Origin: an uncultured Alphaproteobacteria bacterium
GTDB taxonomy: Bacteria > Pseudomonadota > Alphaproteobacteria > RF32 > CAG-239
Length of the DNA: 11,993 nucleotides
NCBI GenBank assembly: GCA_949542085.1
Contig: CATGXW010000005.1
Coordinates: 1 to 11,993, forward strand
Reading direction: 5' to 3'
The notes under the pieces were generated by a model. That model made no database searches, was not told where the DNA came from, and was given only the letters and a program-made list of their open reading frames with translations. Shown here piece after piece: positions 7,608-11,993 of this stretch (its first letter is position 1; every line of letters begins with the position of its first letter). The translations under genes were made by a program, and so were the position numbers.

Positions 7608-8456
7608 ATGAATCTCACGGATGCCATAAACCAACTCCCATCTTTAAAAACAACCGTCGACGCTCACGGTTTGCTGGCAAAGAAATCTTTGGGACAAAAC
7701 TTCTTACTTGACAGCAACATAACAGACAAAATCATAAGGGAATCTTTACGGCATCAACAAATAGAAAATTTCTCGGGCGCCAACGTTTTTGAAATCGGCC
7801 CCGGCCCCGGAGGCCTGACGAGATCAATTCTCCGAGCTTGCCCCGAAAGATTAACCGTGATTGAAATGGACGATCGTTGTATCTCCATCATGGAAGAAAT
7901 CAAAGAAAAAGCCGGAGACAAATTGAACATCATCAATGGAGACGCGCTAAAAACCCGCATCAGCAAACTTGAGGGCGACAATAAACACATCATTTCCAAT
8001 CTGCCGTACAACATCTCCGTTCCGTTGCTGACCTCTTGGCTTGAAGAAATAACATCATACAAAAGCCTCACGTTGATGTTTCAAAAAGAAGTTGCCGAAC
8101 GCATTACCGCGCCCATCAACTGCAAAGATTACGGGCGCTTGTCAATTTTGGCGCAATTACAATGCCGTGTTGAAAAATTATTGGATTTAAGTCCGGAAAA
8201 CTTTGTTCCCGCTCCCAAAATCTGGTCAAGCGTTTTACTGTTCCGCCCTTTACCGGAAACATTAAGCGCCGAAGAATTAAAAAAAGTGGAACACCTGACT
8301 GCTCTTGCCTTTTCTCAGCGCCGAAAGATGATTCGTCAAAGCCTGAAAAGCATCTCCAATCTGGAAGAAATATGCAAAAAAATAGACATTCAGACAACGT
8401 TCAGACCGGAACAAATCACACCACAACAATTTTTACAGCTCGCCCGCGGTCTTTAA
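7608..8456 (+). CDS. rsmA: 16S rRNA (adenine1518-N6/adenine1519-N6)-dimethyltransferase
   Basis: Uses S-adenosylmethionine to dimethylate the two adjacent adenines in the 3'-terminal hairpin of 16S rRNA, a late 30S assembly step (older name ksgA). The 282 residues are of normal length. Motifs: KSLGQNFLLD (26-35), the SAM-binding glycine loop FEIGPGPGGLT (61-71), the acidic residue after strand 2 in VIEMD (85-89), GDA (111-113), the catalytic NLPYN (131-135, in the N-L-P-Y pattern of N6-adenine methylases), MFQKEVAERI (157-166), YGRLSILAQ and PAPKIWSSV, and a C-terminal helical domain starting near FSQRRKMIRQSLK (235-247). The ATG is 2 bp after the surA stop, with AGGA inside the surA end as ribosome site. 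It is the last gene of the operon. Confidence 0.96.
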   Translation: MNLTDAINQLPSLKTTVDAHGLLAKKSLGQNFLLDSNITDKIIRESLRHQQIENFSGANVFEIGPGPGGLTRSILRACPERLTVIEMDDRCISIMEEIKEKAGDKLNIINGDALKTRISKLEGDNKHIISNLPYNISVPLLTSWLEEITSYKSLTLMFQKEVAERITAPINCKDYGRLSILAQLQCRVEKLLDLSPENFVPAPKIWSSVLLFRPLPETLSAEELKKVEHLTALAFSQRRKMIRQSLKSISNLEEICKKIDIQTTFRPEQITPQQFLQLARGL

Positions 8457-8458
8457 TT

Positions 8459-8496
8459 CGACAAAAACGATTTTTTTGTTGATTTTTTCATTTTTT
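8459..8496 (+). terminator. Probable terminator of the lptF-rsmA operon
   Basis: Bases 8459-8467 (CGACAAAAA) can pair with 8473-8481 (TTTTTGTTG), with one G-U pair and a 5-nt loop, followed by two runs of six T (8483-8488 and 8491-8496). The stem is AT-rich and weaker than the other two terminators, but placement 3 nt after the rsmA stop supports it. Confidence 0.55.
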
Positions 8497-8514
8497 GTGA
8501 TACATATAGATAAT
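8483..8514 (+). promoter_or_regulatory. Possible promoter for the tandem-repeat gene
   Basis: The AT-rich stretch contains TTTTCA (8485-8490) and, 18 nt on, GATAAT (8509-8514); TATAGA (8505-8510) is an alternative -10. Matches are weak. A promoter is expected because a terminator-like hairpin precedes and the next gene starts 45 bp downstream. Confidence 0.25.
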
Positions 8515-8559
8515 CAACAAAATAATTATAAAATTATCCACCAAATCAATAATACGAAT

Positions 8560-9084
8560 ATGGAACAGAAAATCAATTCCAGACGAGAAGCTATTGACGC
8601 GTTCATTCTTGAGTTCGGAACACTCGCACGCGCACTCAACCCTGCAGCTCCCGCTTTCGACGGCTATGACTTCATCAAGTATGCCATCCGCATCAACGAC
8701 GGCAAACCTATGATCGCCTACATCGCCCACGACAAGGAATGCACAACCACATGCGTCGTACCAGTTGACGGCAGCACCCCTTCCATCGAAGACTTCAAAG
8801 CTGTCAAGGTGGTCAAAAAAATCCAAACCGCCGAGCAAGCCTGCGATGCGTTCATCGCCGAATACGGAACACTCGCTCGCGTACTCAACCCCTGCGCTCC
8901 GGCTTACAGCGGATTCGTGTTCGAAAAACGCACAATCTGCTTCCGCAAGAACCGCTTCAAAGCTTTCATCGCGGTCGACACCCCGAAGACAACCGTCTTC
9001 ATCGTCCCGACCAACGGAGAGGCTCCGGAAATCGCTGACTACAGCGACGTTAAAATCCTCCCGTCAAAAAGCGGAAATTATTAA
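8560..9084 (+). CDS. Uncharacterised protein with two tandem copies of one domain
   Basis: I do not recognise this family. The 174 residues from ATG 8560 hold an internal duplication. Repeat 1 is about 10-85 and repeat 2 about 93-167, offset by 82-83 residues. Shared blocks are DAFI-x-E-(F/Y)-GTLAR-x-LNP-x-APA (13-32 and 96-115), a central segment ending in A-(Y/F)-IA, and (V/I)VP-x-(D/N)G-x-x-P-x-I-x-D before a final VK(V/I) strand. Cysteines are C61, C65, C95, C112 and C127. No signal peptide, membrane segment or catalytic motif is evident, so it is probably a small cytoplasmic alpha/beta protein. Codon use is strongly C-ending: all 12 Phe codons are TTC and 10 of 11 Asp codons are GAC, unlike neighbouring genes. 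No Shine-Dalgarno precedes the ATG and the leader is A/T-rich. An in-frame TTG at 8476 lies in the terminator region and is rejected. It is flanked by terminators. Confidence 0.8.
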   Translation: MEQKINSRREAIDAFILEFGTLARALNPAAPAFDGYDFIKYAIRINDGKPMIAYIAHDKECTTTCVVPVDGSTPSIEDFKAVKVVKKIQTAEQACDAFIAEYGTLARVLNPCAPAYSGFVFEKRTICFRKNRFKAFIAVDTPKTTVFIVPTNGEAPEIADYSDVKILPSKSGNY

Positions 9085-9094
9085 CCTCTAAAAC

Positions 9095-9125
9095 AGGTCT
9101 CTGAATTATCAGAGACCTTTCTTTT
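9095..9125. terminator. Terminator shared by convergent genes
   Basis: AGGTCTCTGA (9095-9104), a 4-nt loop ATTA and TCAGAGACCT (9109-9118) form a perfect 10-bp stem. On the plus strand TTTCTTTT follows, ending transcription of the tandem-repeat gene. The xerD stop codon lies in the same T tract, so on the minus strand the hairpin comes right after xerD, followed there by a weaker GTTTTA tail. Confidence 0.88.
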
Positions 9126-10041
9126 ATGCTTTTTTTCGCATACGATTCGCTAAAGGATGTCCTTGATTAACCTTTTGAAACAACGATTCTGACAAAATAT
9201 GGGTATAGAGTTCCGTTGTTGAAATATCCTCATGTCCCAGCATTTTTTGGACTGACCGCAAATCAACATCATGACTCAATAAATGTGTTGCAAAAGAATG
9301 ACGCAAAACATGAGGAGAAACGCTCGACGGATAAATTCCGGCTTTAACGGCCACCTCCTTTAACGCCTTAAAAAAGCCATGACGCGTTATATGACCGGAA
9401 GTCGAACGCAACGACGGGAACAACCATGGCGAACGACGGTTTCTGCCAATAAACTGCCAGCGGATTGTCTGATAATCCAAAACGGCCTCGATTGCCCGCT
9501 CTGCAACGGGAACCAATCGTTCTTTACTTCCCTTTCCTTTGACCAAAATTTGTTTTTTATCAAAATTAATGCAGTTTTCCGGTAACCCGCCCAATTCCGA
9601 AACACGCAAGCCGCAAGCATACATTAACTCAATCATCACGGCCAAGCGACGATGAGAAAGATCATTGCTCTCTCTTGCCGTGCGCACCAATAAAGTAACC
9701 TCCCGTTCCGTCAAAAACTTGGGCAAAGGTTTTTCTTTCTTAGGAGTAGTTATATCTAATGCCGGATTCTCTGAAATCTCATTTTCAGAATACAAGAAAC
9801 GAAAAAAATCTCTGACCGCTGAAATTTTACGCAAAACAGACCTTACCGCATAACCGGAACGATGAAGTTCCTGAACATATTCCGCAAGATCATCATCCGT
9901 ATAGTCAGACCAATTTTTGGCGCCGGTCAATTCCGCAAATTGCTCAACATCTCGACGATACGCGGCAACCGTATTAGGTGAGGCCCCAATCTCTGCCGCC
10001 ATCATATTTAAAAAAGAATCTATAAGGTTCTGTCCGGCCAT
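9124..10041 (-). CDS. xerD: Tyrosine recombinase, XerD-like
   Basis: Site-specific recombinase that, with its XerC partner, resolves chromosome dimers at dif. The 305 residues have the N-terminal SAM-like DNA-binding domain (about 5-90: SPNTVAAYRRDVEQF, SVLRKISAVRDFFRFLY) and a C-terminal catalytic domain with the full set of active residues: Arg146 (CGLRVSEL), Lys170 (VKGKGSKER), His244 and Arg247 (HVLRHSFATHLL), His270 (MLGHEDISTTELYTH) and nucleophile Tyr279. The C-terminal VNQGHPLA matches the partner-interaction tail of Xer proteins. The XerD assignment over XerC rests on this tail and on the position divergent from aroK. The ATG at 10041 has AGGG 7 nt upstream; a TTG at 10044 is the only nearby alternative. 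It follows a 44-residue membrane protein gene after 9 bp, so the two are probably co-transcribed. Confidence 0.88.
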   Translation of the reverse strand: MAGQNLIDSFLNMMAAEIGASPNTVAAYRRDVEQFAELTGAKNWSDYTDDDLAEYVQELHRSGYAVRSVLRKISAVRDFFRFLYSENEISENPALDITTPKKEKPLPKFLTEREVTLLVRTARESNDLSHRRLAVMIELMYACGLRVSELGGLPENCINFDKKQILVKGKGSKERLVPVAERAIEAVLDYQTIRWQFIGRNRRSPWLFPSLRSTSGHITRHGFFKALKEVAVKAGIYPSSVSPHVLRHSFATHLLSHDVDLRSVQKMLGHEDISTTELYTHILSESLFQKVNQGHPLANRMRKKA

Positions 10042-10050
10042 CAAAACGCC

Positions 10051-10185
10051 CTACAGTTTAACAGGGATGCTTTCTTCCACGTGCTCAACCTGCATCGGCA
10101 CTTCATGCATAACGACAAAAACAACCGCGGCCAAAATCACCGCACCGATAACATAATACATCAAATTTGATTTTTTCTGTCTCAT
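10051..10185 (-). CDS. Small single-span membrane protein, 44 residues
   Basis: A short frame starts at ATG 10185 with a good Shine-Dalgarno (AAGGAAAG, 10198-10191) 5 nt upstream and ends with TAG at 10051-10053. The protein has a basic N-terminus (MRQKKSN), one hydrophobic segment of about 18 residues (YYVIGAVILAAVVFVVM, residues 10-26) and an acidic tail with HEVP and EHVEESIPVKL. This predicts an inner-membrane anchor with the N-terminus in the cytoplasm. It lies 9 bp upstream of xerD on the same strand and just downstream of a TATAAT box, so it is probably the first gene of the xerD transcript. I do not recognise a family. The ribosome site, TM design and spacing argue that it is a real gene rather than a chance frame. 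Confidence 0.7.
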   Translation of the reverse strand: MRQKKSNLMYYVIGAVILAAVVFVVMHEVPMQVEHVEESIPVKL

Positions 10186-10208
10186 TATTGCTTTCCTTAA
10201 AAAAATGA

Positions 10209-10236
10209 TTGCGAAAAACTCTTGTTATTATATAGT
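10209..10236 (+). promoter_or_regulatory. Putative promoter for aroK
   Basis: TTGCGA (10209-10214), a 16-nt spacer and TATAGT (10231-10236, 5 of 6 to consensus) would start transcription about 30 bp before the aroK ATG. The -10 lies inside the inverted repeat at 10221-10248. Confidence 0.45.
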
Positions 10237-10248
10237 TAGCATAACAAG
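10221..10248. repeat. Inverted repeat in the divergent aroK / small-protein region
   Basis: CTTGTTAT (10221-10228) and ATAACAAG (10241-10248) are perfect 8-bp arms separated by 12 nt. Each half spans about one DNA turn and the repeat covers -10 boxes for both directions. This fits an operator for a dimeric regulator, although a stem-loop cannot be excluded. No regulator gene is adjacent. Confidence 0.45.
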
Positions 10249-10255
10249 TTTGAAA
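10227..10255 (-). promoter_or_regulatory. Putative promoter for the small membrane protein and xerD
   Basis: A perfect TATAAT occurs on the minus strand at 10232-10227. Seventeen nt upstream is TTTCAA (10255-10250), a weak -35. The start point would be about 35 bp upstream of ATG 10185. The -10 overlaps the inverted repeat and abuts the aroK -10. Confidence 0.45.
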
Positions 10256-10271
10256 GAAAAATTAATATAAA

Positions 10272-10814
10272 ATGCTAAAAACAGATAAAATTATATTGCT
10301 TGTCGGCTTGATGGGAAGCGGCAAAACCAGCGTCGGAAAACGCTTGGCCCGAAAATTAAATTTACCGTTTGTTGACGGAGACCAAGAAGTCGAAAAGGCT
10401 TCCGGCTTGTCTTTGATTGATCTTCTAAAATGCTTTGGCGTTGAAGAATATCGCGCCGGCGAAGCTCGTGTCATGAAACGTCTATTGCAGGGAGAGGCTT
10501 GTGTTCTGGCTTCCGGCGGCGGCTCCTTTGTCGCTGAACAAACTCGTCAATACGCCAAAAAAAATGCAATAACCGTCTGGCTCAAAGCGGACATTGATGT
10601 TCTCTATAACCGCACGGCCGGCCGCAAACACCGTCCTTTTCTAAAAGGCAGTGATGATGAACTAAAAAACAAGCTTGAAAAATACATCCACGATGAATAT
10701 CCCTACTATTCTGAAGCGGATATCATCGTTGAAACAAGGGAAGAACAAGTCGACATGACCGTCAATCGTGTCATTACGGCAATTGAAAGCTTTCTGGAGT
10801 TGGGAGCCAAATGA
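10272..10814 (+). CDS. aroK: Shikimate kinase-like protein
   Basis: Expected to phosphorylate shikimate to shikimate 3-phosphate with ATP, step five of the aromatic amino acid pathway. The 180 residues are of normal length. Seen: Walker A GLMGSGKTS (12-20), FVDGDQEVE (33-41, with the Asp residues of the substrate/Mg site), EYRAGEARV (59-67, Arg61 matching the shikimate-contacting Arg), ASGGGSFV (80-87, the Walker B-like glycine triplet) and the lid KHRPFL (119-124). By eye, the C-terminal motif usually written E-R-x-P-x-Y reads D-E-Y-P-Y-Y (141-146), putting Glu142 where the second substrate-binding Arg is normally found. No good Shine-Dalgarno precedes the ATG. The usual next gene aroB is absent; the stop overlaps the start of the CBS-domain gene (ATGA). 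Another small-molecule substrate is possible. Confidence 0.85.
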   Translation: MLKTDKIILLVGLMGSGKTSVGKRLARKLNLPFVDGDQEVEKASGLSLIDLLKCFGVEEYRAGEARVMKRLLQGEACVLASGGGSFVAEQTRQYAKKNAITVWLKADIDVLYNRTAGRKHRPFLKGSDDELKNKLEKYIHDEYPYYSEADIIVETREEQVDMTVNRVITAIESFLELGAK

Positions 10815-11686
10815 TTTTACACATAAGCACTGCTATTCTTTGTCTGAGCATCGGAACACTCATCGGCTATTTTATCAATAGCCGGCTAAACAAAAACAAA
10901 TGTCTTCCGGTCGAACAAGAATTATCCGATGTCAGAGAAGCCCTCTCCGCCTGTCAGGACAAAGACGCCGAACAAGAAAAGGCCATGCTCAAAAATGTTT
11001 TGGATTTTGCGGACATTCAAGTCTATGACGTTATGAATCACCGCAAAAACCTCTTTTCTCTTGATATTGCCATGCCGGTTAAAGACATTTTGCAAAAAGT
11101 CAAAAACTGCCCGTTTTCCCGTATTCCTCTGTATCGGGACAAACCGGAAAACATTGTTGGTGTTATTCGGGTCAAGTCTCTCTTTCGGGAAGCTATCGAT
11201 AAAAAAGGAAAATACGAAAGCATCAACATTGAAGACATTATGACCGCGCCATGGTTCATCCCCGACAACACAACTTTGATTAAACAATTGCAGATGTTCC
11301 GCCTGCGCCGTGAACACTTTGCCATCGTTGTTGATGAATACGGTGATTTGCAAGGCATCGTCACGTTAGAAGACATCTTAGAAGAAATTGTCGGCGATAT
11401 TAATGACGAAAGCGACGTCCCCAATCTCGATACTATAGGCATTTGCAAACTTGAAGACAATTCATGGTTGGTTGACGGACAAGTTCCGATTCGTGACCTC
11501 AACCGTAAATACGGCTGGACAATCAATGATGAAAACGCCGTCACCATCGCCGGATACTTGCTGGATATGACACAATCAATCCCCGAACAGCATCAAAAAT
11601 TCATTTTTGAAGGCTTCCAATTCGAGGTCACCAAACGCCAACGCAATCAAATCAGCCAAATCAAGATGACAAAGCTTGCCGATTAA
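10811..11686 (+). CDS. CorC/HlyC-like CBS-domain protein with one membrane span
   Basis: Member of the CBS-pair plus transporter-associated (CorC_HlyC) family, linked to Mg/Co efflux and often labelled hemolysin-like. The 291 residues start with one hydrophobic segment (about 4-22, ISTAILCLSIGTLIGYF) and a charged, probably helical linker (30-65). Two CBS motifs follow (about 72-130 with VYDVMNHRKN and FSRIPLYRDKPENIVGVI; about 140-195 with IEDIMTAPWFIP and FAIVVDEYGDLQGIVTLEDI), then the C-terminal domain (about 207-288 with WLVDGQVPIRDLN). DILEEIVGDINDE is typical of the family. Many relatives, including the alphaproteobacterial gene usually found after aroKB, carry a multi-span DUF21/CNNM domain of about 150 residues ahead of the CBS pair; here it is reduced to one span. 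E. coli CorC (292 residues) also lacks it. It overlaps aroK by 4 bp, and its stop overlaps that of the convergent gene. Confidence 0.88.
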   Translation: MILHISTAILCLSIGTLIGYFINSRLNKNKCLPVEQELSDVREALSACQDKDAEQEKAMLKNVLDFADIQVYDVMNHRKNLFSLDIAMPVKDILQKVKNCPFSRIPLYRDKPENIVGVIRVKSLFREAIDKKGKYESINIEDIMTAPWFIPDNTTLIKQLQMFRLRREHFAIVVDEYGDLQGIVTLEDILEEIVGDINDESDVPNLDTIGICKLEDNSWLVDGQVPIRDLNRKYGWTINDENAVTIAGYLLDMTQSIPEQHQKFIFEGFQFEVTKRQRNQISQIKMTKLAD

Positions 11687-11993
11687 GCGCTTGCTTTTAA
11701 TGCGCCGATAAGCGAAACGGATGAAATTGTATCTCCCATACCAACCAAAGTCACCGGTTTTTCCACCAATATCGTTGGTACGGCAATGACATCAAAACCT
11801 TGATAAGAACCAATTCCCTCGGCAACAAAATCATCGTTGCGGATAACGGCGGCAATTTTACGCAAGCAATCCAAACCGCAATCGCAAACGTCATGCCCTT
11901 TAGCCCACAACAGATTTTCTTTCTGATTAAGATTCCCTGTTCCGGCCTTTCCGGCGGCAACAGTTGCGGCCAAACACATCCCGTTTCGATTTT
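11683..11993 (-). CDS. Probable ADP-dependent sugar kinase (C-terminal part, continues off the right edge)
   Basis: The minus-strand frame is open from the window edge to a TAA at 11685-11683, giving about 102 residues of a C-terminus. Internal ATG codons such as 11979 are not the start, because the frame stays open upstream (NRNG before MCLAAT). The segment VPTILVEKPVTLVGMGDTISS near the end matches the G-x-G-D anion-hole/catalytic-Asp motif and flanks of the ADP-dependent glucokinase/phosphofructokinase branch of the ribokinase superfamily. The preceding alanine- and glycine-rich helix and a small Cys-rich stretch (CDCGLDC) are consistent but not diagnostic. It would phosphorylate glucose or fructose 6-phosphate with ADP as donor; the substrate cannot be told from this part. 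It converges on the CBS-domain gene with overlapping stop codons. Another ribokinase-fold enzyme remains possible. Confidence 0.65.
   Translation of the reverse strand, partial: NRNGMCLAATVAAGKAGTGNLNQKENLLWAKGHDVCDCGLDCLRKIAAVIRNDDFVAEGIGSYQGFDVIAVPTILVEKPVTLVGMGDTISSVSLIGALKASA

Noticed and set aside
8476-8559. N-terminal extension of the tandem-repeat protein from TTG 8476
   Set aside because: It would begin inside the rsmA terminator hairpin, adds AT-rich residues without homology to the repeats, and has no ribosome site.
8765-9091. A 108-codon plus-strand frame overlapping the tandem-repeat gene
   Set aside because: Its product is a Ser/Lys/Arg-rich low-complexity sequence expected from a frame shift of C-ending codons. 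The repeat gene in the main frame shows protein-level duplication, which identifies the real frame.
9124-10041. Tyrosine recombinase as a marker of an integrated phage or integron
   Set aside because: It has Xer features and a conserved position next to aroK. No attachment-site repeats, tRNA, cassette array or phage genes are present.
11671-11697. Possible hairpin AAAGC...GCTTT at the convergent junction
   Set aside because: The stem is only 5 bp with a long loop and only four T residues, and it lies within coding sequence. Too weak to call a terminator.

Overview
The window looks like chromosomal housekeeping DNA from a Gram-negative bacterium, most likely an alphaproteobacterium of low-to-moderate GC (roughly 40-45% by eye, not computed). 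The Gram-negative call rests on genes for lipopolysaccharide export (LptF, LptD) and periplasmic folding (SurA). The alphaproteobacterial call rests on gene order: lptF-lptD-surA-rsmA, xerD divergent from aroK followed by a CBS-domain gene, and rph next to grpE. The low GC and several missing neighbour genes would suit an uncultured host-associated alphaproteobacterium, but that is inference.

Layout. At the left edge is the 5' part of rph (RNase PH, minus strand). Upstream of it on the same strand is a long glycogen/starch synthase (glgA). A short intergenic region carries a palindrome that supplies back-to-back -35 boxes for glgA and the divergent grpE. grpE ends in a strong hairpin terminator. 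The envelope operon follows on the plus strand: lptF (possibly leaderless), lptD (overlapping lptF by 8 bp), surA and rsmA. Between two terminators lies a 174-residue protein of unknown family made of two tandem copies of one domain. Its codon use differs from its neighbours and it has no visible Shine-Dalgarno. Next, on the minus strand, are a tyrosine recombinase (xerD-like) and, just upstream of it, a 44-residue single-membrane-span protein. Across a divergent promoter region with an inverted repeat, aroK and a CorC-like CBS-domain protein form a tight pair on the plus strand. They converge on the 3' end of a probable ADP-dependent sugar kinase that runs off the right edge.

How the genes work together. 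LptF is part of the inner-membrane LPS extractor, LptD is the outer-membrane LPS translocon, and SurA is the periplasmic chaperone for outer-membrane barrels such as LptD. RsmA (16S rRNA dimethylation) commonly travels with this cluster. GrpE (DnaK exchange factor), RNase PH and a Xer-type recombinase are core functions. GlgA and the sugar kinase at opposite ends both concern glucose/glycogen metabolism, but nothing here links them.

The main points for follow-up are: the orphan tandem-repeat protein; a shikimate kinase that appears to lack a conserved substrate-binding arginine and has no aroB beside it; lptG, pdxA and hrcA missing from positions where relatives usually carry them; the ADP-dependent kinase; and the tiny membrane protein ahead of xerD. 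No RNA genes, CRISPR arrays, insertion sequences or origins were seen, and no stretch longer than 300 bases lacks a gene.
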